A stretch of 64,000 bases of DNA from Rivularia sp. PCC 7116 (GTDB lineage: Bacteria; Cyanobacteriota; Cyanobacteriia; Cyanobacteriales; Nostocaceae). Positions 37,353-47,481 of the stretch are shown piece after piece; the first letter of the stretch is position 1; every line of letters begins with the position of its first letter. The notes under the pieces are model-generated. The model was not told the DNA's origin. It made no database searches and saw only the letters and a program-made list of their open reading frames with translations. Where the stretch lies: positions 6,791,001 to 6,855,000 of the forward strand of contig NC_019678.1 of NCBI RefSeq assembly GCF_000316665.1, given 5' to 3'. Both the position numbers and the translations under genes were made by a program.

Positions 37353-39692
37353 ATGAAGCGACTACTTTATCTTTCCCAAGCTAGTACTCAAATATTTATC
37401 ATTTTTTGTTCGCTTTTGATGTCCCCTTATTCTTCGTTAGACGCTCAAGCCGTCGCACAAGAAAGCTTTATAGCTCAAGCAGATACTTCAGATGTAGACG
37501 AAGATACAGATGCTACTTCTGAGACTGCGACTTCCGGGAAGACGATAACTCATAACTTAGAATTTAATCGCGCTCCGATTGTAGGTAATCGGATGCGCCT
37601 GCGAGGAATTTATTCTGAAGGTCGTTTGGGCTTTACTCGTCCCCGTGGTTGGAATATAGGAAATGTAAAAGCTTCGATTCGCTTTCAACATTCACCCGCA
37701 CTTTACGCTAACCGTTCTAACTTGACCGTTTTGGTTAACGATACAGCTGTCGGTAGCGTACCTCTTAACCGTAAAAATTCACAAATTGGCGAACTACTGG
37801 TAAATATTCCGCCAAAATTACTTCAAGATTATAACGAACTAAAAATAGTTGCTCAACAAAATAATTCGGAAATTTGTACGAATCCCAACGATCCCAATCT
37901 TTGGACGGAGATTCTGCCTGATTCCAAATTAGTTTTTAATTTTCAACGAAAGTCAGTTGCAGAAAATTTCAGCCGTTATCCTTATCCCATTTTTGACAAG
38001 CTGGGTTTAGAAGCTAGTAAAATCAATTATCTACAGCCAACTAACGTCGATCCAACATGGTTAACCGCAGCATCAAGACTGCAAGCTTCTTTGGGTAGAA
38101 AGGCTGATTTCCGTTCTTTAGATGCTGATTTAGTAACCGATATTACAAAGGTTAAGTCCAACGAAAAAGTAGTAATTATCGGTACTCCCCAAGAACAACC
38201 AGCTTTAGCGGAAATAGATTTACCAATTACAGTCGAAGGAAATAAAATCCTCAATAAAGAACAAACCGTGGTACCGGATGACCGGGGAGTTCTGATAATG
38301 ACTACCACCGAAAGCGGCTCTCCCGTATTAATTGCTACTGGTAACGGCAAAGAGGGAGTGGAGAAAGCTATTAAGTTTTTGGTACAGTCGGATACCAGCA
38401 AAATGGGTAGCGGTCAAGTTGTCGTTGTTGATAAAGTTCCAGAATTACCAACTCCTGGAGAACGCCAATGGCCTCGTTATTTACCCGAGAAAAACTCTTT
38501 TCAGTTGAGCGAGATTACCGCTGAAAACGAAGAGAAATTTAAAGATGTCACGGTGCGAGGAGCGGGAGCGCCAGCAGTAGAAATTGATTTTCGAGCCTTG
38601 CCAGACGACCGTTTTTTACGCGGTAGTTCTATGAATTTAGTCTACAGCTACGGTCCTCAACTCAACCCCAGAACTTCTGCTGTTGAAGTATTGCTAGATG
38701 GAAACTTCATTGGTGGCGAACGTTTATCTTCAGAATCCGGAGAGACTCGTAAAAATCTCAAAGTTGATTTACCTCCTAAATTAATTAAACCCAATTCCAA
38801 AATTGAAGTATTCTTCCGCATGAATGCGAGAGAACCTTTTAATAACGAAAGCTGTATTTATGCCCCCGACCAACAATTAACGGGTACGCTGCATAACGAA
38901 ACTAGCTTTGACCTCAAGCGCGAAACCTCTGCGACATTACCAAATCTAGAGTTGCTGCAATTTGGATTTCCTTTTGCATCTCCCCAAGATTTATCCCAAA
39001 CAACAATCGTTGTTCCTAAAAATCCTTCTAAAACGAATGTATTAACTTTGTTGGAGTTTAGCGAACGTTTAGGTCGTCTTTCTCAAGCTCCTTCGGTAAA
39101 ACTCGATGTTTATACCCCCGATACATTGTCTAATGATGAGTCAGCCAAAAATAATCATATCGTTGCAATTGGCACCCAAAATAATTTTCCCATCTCAGAA
39201 GCTCTCGAAAAGAGTCAAGGATTAAATTTGAGCCAGTCATTCTTCCGCTTATTTGGCAACGAACAAGACAAAGAGCAGGTAAAGCTGCAAATTCCTCAAG
39301 ATTCCCAAGGCATGATTAAGCAAATTATTTCTCCTTGGAATAACGATCGCGTAGTCTTGGCTTTGACTGCTCAAACTGAATCAGGCTTGGATAGAGTCAG
39401 ACAAGTTTTAGATCGCGATGCTTGGTTCTTCCAGTTAAAACAAGACACCGTATTAATTAGCAGCGATGAAAAAGAGCCAAATGCTTATGATGACAATGCA
39501 TTTGAATTGAGCTTTTTCAACAATGCTCCTAAGACTCGTCGGCTAGACAACAGTAATGCACTAAGCAAGACTTCTCAAATGTTTCAAGAAAATTGGCTGT
39601 TCATACCCGTGGGTATTGTCGGTTTAGCCTTGATACTTTACGGCATTGTTCAGCTATATCTGAAGCGCTTAAATGTCAAGGATAAAACGTAG
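37353..39692 (+). CDS. bcsB: Cellulose synthase regulatory subunit BcsB
   Basis: The 779-residue precursor has a signal peptide (about residues 8-35; cleavage near AQAVAQ), a large periplasmic part and one C-terminal transmembrane helix (about 750-770, WLFIPVGIVGLALILYGIVQ), the topology of BcsB. BcsB is the periplasmic partner that the catalytic subunit BcsA needs to polymerise glucan and that guides the strand through the periplasm. Family features include the opening carbohydrate-binding segment (GIYSEGRLGFTRPRGW, LYANRSNLTVLVNDTAVGSV) and a second similar module (MNLVYSYGPQLNPRTSAVEV, NEPFN-type FNNESCIYAPDQQL). Two flavodoxin-like parts alternate with them. The next gene is bcsA, 413 bp on. 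Confidence 0.93.
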   Translation: MKRLLYLSQASTQIFIIFCSLLMSPYSSLDAQAVAQESFIAQADTSDVDEDTDATSETATSGKTITHNLEFNRAPIVGNRMRLRGIYSEGRLGFTRPRGWNIGNVKASIRFQHSPALYANRSNLTVLVNDTAVGSVPLNRKNSQIGELLVNIPPKLLQDYNELKIVAQQNNSEICTNPNDPNLWTEILPDSKLVFNFQRKSVAENFSRYPYPIFDKLGLEASKINYLQPTNVDPTWLTAASRLQASLGRKADFRSLDADLVTDITKVKSNEKVVIIGTPQEQPALAEIDLPITVEGNKILNKEQTVVPDDRGVLIMTTTESGSPVLIATGNGKEGVEKAIKFLVQSDTSKMGSGQVVVVDKVPELPTPGERQWPRYLPEKNSFQLSEITAENEEKFKDVTVRGAGAPAVEIDFRALPDDRFLRGSSMNLVYSYGPQLNPRTSAVEVLLDGNFIGGERLSSESGETRKNLKVDLPPKLIKPNSKIEVFFRMNAREPFNNESCIYAPDQQLTGTLHNETSFDLKRETSATLPNLELLQFGFPFASPQDLSQTTIVVPKNPSKTNVLTLLEFSERLGRLSQAPSVKLDVYTPDTLSNDESAKNNHIVAIGTQNNFPISEALEKSQGLNLSQSFFRLFGNEQDKEQVKLQIPQDSQGMIKQIISPWNNDRVVLALTAQTESGLDRVRQVLDRDAWFFQLKQDTVLISSDEKEPNAYDDNAFELSFFNNAPKTRRLDNSNALSKTSQMFQENWLFIPVGIVGLALILYGIVQLYLKRLNVKDKT

Positions 39693-39757
39693 TATTTTCG
39701 TCAGGCTGTCTGCCCTTGACATTTATCTTGCTCGTTAGCGAATAACACGGAGCATCC

Positions 39758-39780
39758 ACTCGGGGTTGCAAACCCCGAGT
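39758..39780. promoter_or_regulatory. Perfect 10-bp hairpin between bcsB and bcsA
   Basis: ACTCGGGGTT and AACCCCGAGT form a perfect 10-bp stem with a GCA loop, 65 bp after the bcsB stop. There is no U-tract. In a 413-bp gap between co-directional subunit genes it may act as an attenuator, an mRNA-processing or an mRNA-stabilising structure. The rest of the gap is AT-rich and probably holds a bcsA promoter. Confidence 0.6.
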
Positions 39781-40105
39781 TAATAGCTCAAATCCTATAA
39801 ATAGGACTGAAATCTAAACCATCAAAACTAATAAAAAGAAGTCTAGTACTTTATTTGCTGAATTTTGGCGCACTCTAATCTTCGTTTCAGTATTGAAGAT
39901 ACTTTACCGCAGACAAATATTTGGTAGAGATACAGCAATAAATCTCTATCAACCAGTTTCTTCTCCTTTCTTATATCTTTTCTATTCAATTATTAAATAG
40001 AAAAAGAATTTGCACTTGCTTGTGCAATAGCTATTATTTTTGCCTTTGTTTCATCTTCTGGGTGAAATATACACAATTACATAAAGTCAAAATACTAAAT
40101 TAAAG

Positions 40106-42718
40106 ATGTCCTATTCATCAAACACCGAGCCTAGAAAAAAACGTAACTTATTTAATCCAGGTGTGTGGTTAACTGACCTGACACCAAGATTTTTTGACCG
40201 CTCTTTAGATAAATTAGGTCTAAAAAGCTTCAAATGGTTAACAGTTTTAATACTATTGATTTCAGCACCTTTAATTATTTCGCCCGTCGAATTGTGGCAG
40301 CAAGGGGCGATCGCCTTATTTCTAATTATTATCGGTCAACTAGTTGTAAGAGCAGAAAAAAACGAACCATCTAAAGAAATTACCCACTATTACCATTTGT
40401 TCATGGTGTGGCTAAGTTTGGTAACTACTATGCGTTACCTCTTCTACCGCACTTCTTATACTTTGAATTTTGATACCTGGGTTAACAGTATTGCCTGTGT
40501 TGTTTTATTAACGGCTGAACTTTACGCGATATTGACCCTAGTACTGGCATATTTCCAAACTTTACAATTCAAAGAACGCAAGCCGGTAAATTTAACTCAG
40601 ATACCAGTAGACGAATGGTTCAACGTTGATATTTATATTCCTACCTACAACGAGGATGTTAGCATTGTTCGTAAAACTGCATTAGCAGCTAAGAAATGTG
40701 AATATGCTCGCGGCAAGAAAAAAGTTTATATTCTTGATGATGGTCGTCCTGAAAGATACAAAGCAAGTGACCCCCGCCGAGAAAAATTTCGTGCTAGACG
40801 GGAAGAATTGAAACAAATGTGTGCCGAACTCGGCTGCATTCATCTAACTCGGGATAATAACAACCATGCCAAAGCAGGTAATATCAATCATGCTTTTGGT
40901 AAGACAGATGGCGACTTGGTATTAATTTTAGACTGCGACCATATTCCATCGCGTCAATTTCTGGTGCATACAGTCGGCTTTTTCTATGACCCCAAAGTTT
41001 CTTTTGTTCAGACTCCTCACTGGTTTTACAATCCCGATCCCTTCGAGCGCAATTTGCTGACAAAAGGTAAAATCCCCGTCAATAACGAACTGTTTTATAA
41101 AGTAATCCAAAAAGGTAATGACTTTTGGAATGCTTCATTTTTCTGTGGTTCTGCGGCAGTAATTCGTAAATCTCATGCCTTAGAAATTGGCGGAATTGCG
41201 GTAGAAACAGTAACAGAAGATTGTCATACAGCACTAAGACTGCATTCGCGGGGCTATAAATCTGTCTACTACGACAAAATTATGGTTGCGGGATTAGCTC
41301 CCGAAACTTATCCTGCTTATTTAGGTCAGCAAATACGCTGGGCTAGAGGCATGGCTCAGATTCTGCGTCTTGAAAATCCGCTGTTTAACCCAAAACTGAA
41401 ATTAACAATTCCCCAAAGAATTTGTTACTTTAGCGCTACTTCCCACTTTTTGTATGGTTTCCCTCGCATAGTATACGCAATCATTCCCACACTGTTTTTA
41501 CTCTTCGGTGTCAACCCAGTTGAAGGTTTGGGTTTAGAAACTCTTGCTTATGCAATCCCCCATATTACTCTTTCTCTAAGTACTAACTACATCATTCACA
41601 AACGCGCTCGCTTTAGTTTCTGGAATGAGGTGTTTGAATTTGTCATGTCTTTTCAGGTGGGATGGGTGACATTACTGGCGTTAATCAATCCCAAACTAGG
41701 TTCTTTTAACGTTACCGATAAAGGTGTAAACGTTACTGAAAGAAGCTTTGATTGGAAATCAATGCTAGGTTTGATAATTGTTACGGTATTTGTAGTCCTA
41801 GCTTTAATTGCCGTTCCTTTCTGGGCATTGCTTCGTCCAGAAGATTGGGAAGCTGTGTTGGTAAACACCCTATGGTGTGTGTTAAACCTCACCTTACTAG
41901 TAAGTGCTTTACTCGTTGCTTACGAGCAACCGCAAATCCGTAGAGAACACCGCTTAGAACGTCGTCTTCCCGTTGAACTTTCGGGCAATAAGCAAACTAT
42001 TATCGGCGAAACAATAAATATTTCTGAAAGCGGTGCTTTGATAGCTTTCAATTCTCAGCTAAATTTACCGGATGAGATAGACATCGAAATAAAAGGAGAT
42101 TTTTCCAGAAAAGTATCTCTTACCGCAAGAATTATGAGATTATCTCCTATCAGCAAAATAAGAAGCCATCTTGCAGTTGATTTTATAAACCTGACTCAAT
42201 CACAAAAAGATGACCTCAGCTTGATTTTGTATTGCGATGTTAAAGAATGGTATTCTCAAAAACGTAAAGTTACAGACCGACCGGTTGCTTCTCTTGGATT
42301 CATCTCTACTAGCTTGTTGCGCTCCTTGCAAGATATTCAACTAACCAAACACAAACAGATACGCAAACAAGTACATGCATTTGGTGAATTATATTTAGAC
42401 GGCGATCGCTTCACCGGAGTCACTACTGAATTAGGAGTAACGGGATTACGGTTGGAATTAGATAGTACCCAAGCAAAATCTTCTAGTAAAGTACTTGGTC
42501 AAAATGATTTTTACAATATACAAGCTGCTCAACCAGCAGTAGGTTTACTTTTAAGTAAAGACAAGAAAATCGACATTTCACAATCTGGTCGATTTATTGC
42601 CGAAGTTGATACTTTAGAAAAAGATGGAACCGGCAAAATCACCATCAACCTAAGATTCCCCGATAGGTTTAAAGAGCAACAGTTACCAAAAATCAAACAG
42701 CTTTTGGAACAACTTTAA
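40106..42718 (+). CDS. bcsA: Cellulose synthase catalytic subunit BcsA (UDP-forming) with PilZ domain
   Basis: BcsA is the inner-membrane GT2 synthase that joins glucose from UDP-glucose into beta-1,4-glucan and moves it across the membrane. The 870 residues include N-terminal helices (about 45-160), the GT domain with VYILDDGRPE (D211, D212), LDCDHIPSRQF (DxD 276-278), FFCGS (345-349), TED (370-372) and QQIRW (408-412), further helices (about 450-605), and a PilZ domain with RLERR (616-620) and NISESG (638-643). These residues predict activation by cyclic di-GMP. All catalytic motifs are intact. A C-terminal extension (about 745-870) contains a second, degenerate PilZ-like domain with the same 27-residue motif spacing. 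Confidence 0.96.
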   Translation: MSYSSNTEPRKKRNLFNPGVWLTDLTPRFFDRSLDKLGLKSFKWLTVLILLISAPLIISPVELWQQGAIALFLIIIGQLVVRAEKNEPSKEITHYYHLFMVWLSLVTTMRYLFYRTSYTLNFDTWVNSIACVVLLTAELYAILTLVLAYFQTLQFKERKPVNLTQIPVDEWFNVDIYIPTYNEDVSIVRKTALAAKKCEYARGKKKVYILDDGRPERYKASDPRREKFRARREELKQMCAELGCIHLTRDNNNHAKAGNINHAFGKTDGDLVLILDCDHIPSRQFLVHTVGFFYDPKVSFVQTPHWFYNPDPFERNLLTKGKIPVNNELFYKVIQKGNDFWNASFFCGSAAVIRKSHALEIGGIAVETVTEDCHTALRLHSRGYKSVYYDKIMVAGLAPETYPAYLGQQIRWARGMAQILRLENPLFNPKLKLTIPQRICYFSATSHFLYGFPRIVYAIIPTLFLLFGVNPVEGLGLETLAYAIPHITLSLSTNYIIHKRARFSFWNEVFEFVMSFQVGWVTLLALINPKLGSFNVTDKGVNVTERSFDWKSMLGLIIVTVFVVLALIAVPFWALLRPEDWEAVLVNTLWCVLNLTLLVSALLVAYEQPQIRREHRLERRLPVELSGNKQTIIGETINISESGALIAFNSQLNLPDEIDIEIKGDFSRKVSLTARIMRLSPISKIRSHLAVDFINLTQSQKDDLSLILYCDVKEWYSQKRKVTDRPVASLGFISTSLLRSLQDIQLTKHKQIRKQVHAFGELYLDGDRFTGVTTELGVTGLRLELDSTQAKSSSKVLGQNDFYNIQAAQPAVGLLLSKDKKIDISQSGRFIAEVDTLEKDGTGKITINLRFPDRFKEQQLPKIKQLLEQL

Positions 42719-42729
42719 ATAAATTGGGA

Positions 42730-42825
42730 ATGGGGCATGGGGCATGGGGCATGGGGCATTGGTAATAATTTTATTCTTCTCCCTCACTCCCTCACTCCCT
42801 CACTCCCTCTTCCCCCTCTCCCTTT
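42730..42825. repeat. Simple tandem repeats between bcsA and the histidine kinase
   Basis: Four ATGGGGC heptamers (42730-42757) are followed by a CCCTCACT-type array (about 42778-42812) between the convergent bcsA and kinase genes. The same CCCTCACTCCCTC sequence is inserted in the DNA ligase gene at 13270-13303. Confidence 0.8.
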
Positions 42826-42827
42826 GT

Positions 42828-44564
42828 TCACCCTTCTTCACTATCTGCACTAGAAACCATCACCGGTTGCTGGTACAGCGGAACTGTAAAGGTAACTGTG
42901 GAGCCAAGCCCTTCACCTAAGCTGTAAAAATGAACTTCGCCACCCATCGCTTCGACTAATTTTTGAGATATGGTTAATCCCAGCCCAGTACCACCATATT
43001 GACGAGTACGGGAACCATCGACTTGGGAAAATAATTGAAACAATTTATCTTGCTGGTCTAAAGAAACACCTATACCTGTATCTACTACCCGGACTTTTAC
43101 CATACCGGGAAACTCTTGCTCTTTAAACATAACTTTTTTACGAACTACATCAGCAGTAACGGTTATATGCCCTTCGTGGGTAAATTTTATGGCGTTACCG
43201 ACTAAATTTATCATTACTTGTTTGAGACGCAGGTAATCGCTGTAAACGAGAATTTCATCGTTTGTGTCGGGTAGCTGCATCCCAAAGCTGAGACTTTTAT
43301 GCTCTGCTTGCAACCGCATGAAGTTTTCGACATCGGTAAATAACTCATCAAGTTTTACCGGTCTCAGTTCCAACTCCATTTTGCCTGCTTCTATTTTGGC
43401 AAAGTCTAAAATATCGTTAATAACTTCCAATAAATGTAAAGATGATTTGTGAGCTTCTCCTAAAAACAGAGCTTTTTCTTCGTCATCATCAGCCATTCCA
43501 TCCAAAATCAGTTTCAAAAAGCCAATCATTCCATTTAAAGGCGTGCGGATTTCGTGAGAAACGTTAGCTAGAAATTCGCTTTTGAGACGGGAAGCATCTT
43601 CCGCTTGCTGCCGCGCCGATTCTAATTCTTTATACAAAGTCGCGTGGGCGATCGCCGTACCAATTTGATTAGCAGCTTCTTTAGTTAACTCAAGTTCCTT
43701 AGCTGATAAATGGGAGCATTCAGCACTTAAACTCAATGCGATTAAGCTATTGGGTTGTTCTTGATGGGAAGTTGCGACTATTAAAAGTTTCTCAGTGTTG
43801 AATAGTGAATTTTCTGTTGGCTCTACTATAACTGGCTTAAGAGTATTCAAAGCTTGAGTAAAGCCAACCTCAGAAGCTATATCTATTTCCGTGCCTAACA
43901 TTGGCTTAACGTTTGGCTGGCAAGATTCTGCTATAACACTTATTTTTGATTCGCCGTAATACGGACAAATTATACAAAATTCTGGTTTTAATGTTGCACT
44001 CAAGCTATCAACAGTTTGCTGCCAAATAATCTTTAAATCCAGGGTTCGCCGAATATTGGTCGTAATATTATTAATCAGCTTTTGGTATTGCTGCGAACGT
44101 AAATCATCACCTATTTTTTTAGATTTAGGCGTTACCTGGATTTGATTTTTGCTCGCCGCAACTTGCAGTAATCTCCCCATAACCAATACCGAGGTGGCAG
44201 CACTACCTAAAGTTGGCAGTATAGGAGTTATCAGCAATTCAAATTCTACAGTTCCTTGCGGAAGACTAAACCAACACTGACACTTTTGAGGAATTAAAGT
44301 TGTCAACACTTGCTCTAACCGTTCAAAATAACCCGCTTTATCAATCGGGGCAAAGCTTTCTTGATTTTGGTTATTGTCAATATGTTCTGACTCTAACCCT
44401 AAACGTTCGCTTTGCTGCCAGTAAAAATTAAGGTAACGTCCCGTTCCTTCCTGAACGTACACCAATTCAGATCCCAGACAAGCCAATGCATCAGTGCGAT
44501 CGATAACAGATTTTTTCTGGTCGGACAATAAATGCGGTGGTTCAGAATTCGCAGCAATACTCAT
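42828..44564 (-). CDS. GAF sensor histidine kinase
   Basis: The 578-residue soluble kinase has an N-terminal PAS-like region (about residues 22-135, LACLGSELVYVQEGTGRYLN), a GAF domain (about 165-312) and a kinase core. HisKA is FLANVSHEIRTPLNGMIGF with H337; the N box is VMINLVGNAIKFTHEG, and VVDTGIGV and GGTGLGLTISQKL follow. No Cys-His chromophore motif is seen in the GAF domain and there are no transmembrane segments, so the signal is cytoplasmic or protein-borne. No receiver or response regulator lies next to it. It converges with bcsA across simple repeats; a functional link to cellulose is not implied by the orientation. Confidence 0.9.
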   Translation of the reverse strand: MSIAANSEPPHLLSDQKKSVIDRTDALACLGSELVYVQEGTGRYLNFYWQQSERLGLESEHIDNNQNQESFAPIDKAGYFERLEQVLTTLIPQKCQCWFSLPQGTVEFELLITPILPTLGSAATSVLVMGRLLQVAASKNQIQVTPKSKKIGDDLRSQQYQKLINNITTNIRRTLDLKIIWQQTVDSLSATLKPEFCIICPYYGESKISVIAESCQPNVKPMLGTEIDIASEVGFTQALNTLKPVIVEPTENSLFNTEKLLIVATSHQEQPNSLIALSLSAECSHLSAKELELTKEAANQIGTAIAHATLYKELESARQQAEDASRLKSEFLANVSHEIRTPLNGMIGFLKLILDGMADDDEEKALFLGEAHKSSLHLLEVINDILDFAKIEAGKMELELRPVKLDELFTDVENFMRLQAEHKSLSFGMQLPDTNDEILVYSDYLRLKQVMINLVGNAIKFTHEGHITVTADVVRKKVMFKEQEFPGMVKVRVVDTGIGVSLDQQDKLFQLFSQVDGSRTRQYGGTGLGLTISQKLVEAMGGEVHFYSLGEGLGSTVTFTVPLYQQPVMVSSADSEEG

Positions 44565-44707
44565 AACTGGAGTTAAATAAAAACAGTATGACCCAAAGAA
44601 GTTGTGCTAATAGCTGCTTAAAGTGTGGCATAAATTTTTACAGCTTTAGCATACTTACTTGGGTTTTTAATTGTATTCCCCCGAATTAGTAACAAAAAAT
44701 ATATTTT

Positions 44708-44944
44708 TTAATCGTTCCATTCGCCACGAGGTGGAACTTTAATTCTATGAGGAGTGCGCGTCAGTTCATCATCTCTAGGAATATCACCCCGCAGCCATTG
44801 ACGCAGTGCTACTTCAATTACTTTAGAAGGATCGTTACTCAGATGATTTATTTTTTCCAACAACTCAGAATCCAAACGGATAGCAACTTCTACCTTATCG
44901 GATAATATATTTTCCGCGAGGTCGGGTTTTTCTTTCATGTTCAT
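44708..44944 (-). CDS. Ribbon-helix-helix-like small protein
   Basis: The 78-residue protein has a central segment VEVAIRLDSELLEKINHLSN, DPSKVIEVALRQWLRGD that fits the ribbon-helix-helix (CopG/Arc) fold: a short strand followed by two helices. The tail is acidic then basic (DDELTRTPHRIKVPPRGEWN). Such proteins are DNA-binding dimers, often antitoxins, but no toxin gene is adjacent, so a stand-alone regulator is more likely. The start may be the second Met (MKEKPDLAEN, ATG at 44938), two codons in, rather than 44944. Confidence 0.75.
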   Translation of the reverse strand: MNMKEKPDLAENILSDKVEVAIRLDSELLEKINHLSNDPSKVIEVALRQWLRGDIPRDDELTRTPHRIKVPPRGEWND

Positions 44945-45310
44945 AGCTAATATTCTCTGCGCGTTATTTGTCCCAAGGTTAGATGAAGCAGCTTTATCTA
45001 CAGTCGAACAAAAATAATGTTGAATTAGTCAACCATCACTGCTTGCTGCCATACAGTCGTTCATGTTTATTTTACGCTTCCACTAGAACTATACCAGTAC
45101 CTTTTTGTAAGATGTGGTGGATGTTGGGTACAAGGGAAAAAATAATTTACTCACTAATTGCGACTCCCTACTCACTACCCGCTACTCATCACTGCTTCTG
45201 GTTCTAATAGAACTTTTGGCAGCGTCTTTGTTCGATACGCATTACAATACGTTAAGTAAAAGGCTTTTTTTATTAAGATTAAGATTGCAGAATACAGCTT
45301 TATTAAGTAT
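44945..45310. other. Intergenic region between divergent genes, upstream of lepA
   Basis: This 366-bp spacer must hold the promoters for lepA and the small RHH-like gene. It contains repeat-like CTCACTACCCGCTACTCATC sequence (about 45168-45190). Short frames in it look spurious. Confidence 0.45.
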
Positions 45311-47125
45311 ATGACTGACGTTCCCGCTTCTCGCATTCGTAATTTTTGCATTATTGCTCACATTGACCACGGTAAATCAACTTTGGCTGACCGTCTTCTG
45401 CAAGCCACTGGTACGGTGGAAAATCGGCAGATGAAGGAGCAGTTTCTCGATAACATGGATTTGGAACGGGAGCGCGGCATTACTATTAAGCTGCAAGCTG
45501 CCCGAATGAATTACAAGTCCAAAGATGGTCAAGAATACGTACTGAATCTGATTGATACTCCCGGTCACGTTGATTTTTCTTATGAAGTGTCCCGCAGCTT
45601 GGTAGCTTGTGAGGGGGCTTTGTTGGTAGTAGACGCTTCCCAAGGTGTAGAAGCTCAAACCTTGGCAAATGTTTATTTGGCGATTGAGAACGATTTAGAA
45701 ATCATTCCGGTTTTAAATAAAATTGATTTACCCGGAGCCGAGCCAGATAGAGTTGCTGGCGAAATTGAAGAAGTTATTGGTTTGGATTGTAGCGGTGCGA
45801 TTCTTGCTTCTGCAAAGGAAGGAATTGGTATTCCAGAAATTTTAGAAGCAATTGTCGAACGAGTGCCGCAGGCACAAAATAACATTGAGAAGCCTTTGCG
45901 GGCTTTGATTTTTGATAGTTATTACGATAGCTACCGGGGAGTAATTGTTTATTTCCGGGTGATGGATGGCACGCTGAAAAAAGGCGATAAAGTCTATCTC
46001 ATGGCTTCTGGGAAGGAATACGAAATTGACGAAATCGGTGTTCTTTCTCCCAATCAAGTACAAGTTGACGAACTCCACGCTGGAGAAGTGGGTTATCTTT
46101 CGGCAGCAATTAAGGCTGTGGAAGATGCGCGGGTAGGAGATACCATAACTTTAAGTAAAGCTAAAGCGGTGCAACCTTTGCCCGGTTATGCAGAAGCTAA
46201 CCCAATGGTGTTTTGCGGAATGTTTCCTATAGATTCCGACCAGTTCAAGGATTTACGCGAAGCTTTAGATAAACTTAAGCTTAACGACGCAGCTTTACAG
46301 TTTGAACCGGAAACTTCCAGCGCTATGGGTTTTGGTTTCCGTTGCGGCTTCTTGGGTTTGCTGCACATGGAGATTGTCCAGGAGCGTTTGGAGCGCGAAT
46401 ACAATCTGGATTTAATCATTACGGCTCCTTCGGTAATTTACCGCGTAACTACTAACAAAGGTGAAGTAGTTTACGTTGATAACCCCGCTACTCTGCCTTC
46501 TCCCAACGACCGAGAAAAAATTGAGGAGCCTTACGTTAAAGTAGAAATGATTACCCCGGAAACCTACGTGGGTACCTTGATGGAGTTATCTCAAGGTCGT
46601 CGGGGTATATTCAAAGATATGAAATATCTTACCCAAGGGCGGACAACTTTAACTTATGAGTTGCCTTTAGCCGAAGTTGTCACCGACTTTTTCGACCAAA
46701 TGAAATCTCGTTCTCGCGGTTATGCGAGCATGGAATATCAGCTAATTGGCTATCGCGAAAATCATCTGGTGAAATTAGACTTGATGATTAACGGCGATCC
46801 AGTTGATTCTTTAGCGATGATTGTTCATCGAGATAAAGCTTATAATGTTGGTCGCTCAATGGCTGAGAAATTGAAGGAATTAATTCCCCGCCACCAGTTT
46901 AAAGTACCCATCCAAGCAGCGATTGGTAGTAAAATTATTGCTTCAGAACATATTCCAGCATTACGAAAGGATGTGTTAGCCAAATGTTACGGTGGTGACA
47001 TTAGCCGGAAGAAGAAACTTTTGCAGAAGCAAGCCAAAGGTAAAAAGCGGATGAAATCTGTAGGTACTGTAGATGTTCCGCAGGAAGCATTTATGGCAGT
47101 GTTGAAATTGGATCAAAATGCATAA
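45311..47125 (+). CDS. lepA: Elongation factor 4 (LepA)
   Basis: LepA (EF4) is a ribosome-bound GTPase that can back-translocate tRNAs and influences initiation and ribosome biogenesis. The 604-residue protein has an intact G domain: [15 protein letters not shown] (G1, about residues 15-29), the RGITI motif of G2, [10 protein letters not shown] (G3) and [10 protein letters not shown] (G4). EF4-specific features are [20 protein letters not shown] and the C-terminal domain ending [20 protein letters not shown]. Length and motifs are normal. The ATG at 45311 is right for [20 protein letters not shown]. Downstream lies a hairpin and then repeat DNA. Confidence 0.98.
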   Translation: MTDVPASRIRNFCIIAHIDHGKSTLADRLLQATGTVENRQMKEQFLDNMDLERERGITIKLQAARMNYKSKDGQEYVLNLIDTPGHVDFSYEVSRSLVACEGALLVVDASQGVEAQTLANVYLAIENDLEIIPVLNKIDLPGAEPDRVAGEIEEVIGLDCSGAILASAKEGIGIPEILEAIVERVPQAQNNIEKPLRALIFDSYYDSYRGVIVYFRVMDGTLKKGDKVYLMASGKEYEIDEIGVLSPNQVQVDELHAGEVGYLSAAIKAVEDARVGDTITLSKAKAVQPLPGYAEANPMVFCGMFPIDSDQFKDLREALDKLKLNDAALQFEPETSSAMGFGFRCGFLGLLHMEIVQERLEREYNLDLIITAPSVIYRVTTNKGEVVYVDNPATLPSPNDREKIEEPYVKVEMITPETYVGTLMELSQGRRGIFKDMKYLTQGRTTLTYELPLAEVVTDFFDQMKSRSRGYASMEYQLIGYRENHLVKLDLMINGDPVDSLAMIVHRDKAYNVGRSMAEKLKELIPRHQFKVPIQAAIGSKIIASEHIPALRKDVLAKCYGGDISRKKKLLQKQAKGKKRMKSVGTVDVPQEAFMAVLKLDQNA

Positions 47126-47253
47126 TACCCGTAATTATGTATTGTGTAGAGACGGGGCGCAGTGCTACGTCTCCCGTATTTGGGGTTGTATCCTCGCAAT
47201 TTGCCTCCCTTACAGATTTTCTAACAAGTAAAGAAGTATTGATATAGGGAAAC

Positions 47254-47280
47254 CGCCCGTACTCGAAAACAGTGCGGGCG
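47254..47280. terminator. Terminator-like hairpin downstream of lepA
   Basis: CGCCCGTACT and AGTGCGGGCG form a 10-bp stem with one wobble pair and a 7-nt loop (CGAAAAC), followed by ATTTAAGTT. It lies 129 bp after the lepA stop. A smaller GAGACG/CGTCTC hairpin at 47158-47171 lies closer to the gene. Confidence 0.55.
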
Positions 47281-47481
47281 ATTTAAGTTAAGAAGTTAGG
47301 ATTATTTTTATAATACCGAAAATTTGGCTTTGGTTGAATATTGGTGGAGATGTAGTGAAGATGCCACAAATCAGTTTCCTGTGTCCTCAAAGTGTGCTAC
47401 TAACATTTCTAGCCTCCGTAAGCTTTGCAAGAATAGCCCTGACAATCTACGGGCATTTTTTAGAGTTTCACATTAAAGGTA

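Noticed and set aside
44983-45314. Two overlapping short frames upstream of lepA
   Set aside because: They overlap each other in different frames, include simple repeat sequence and have no ribosome site; treated as promoter region.
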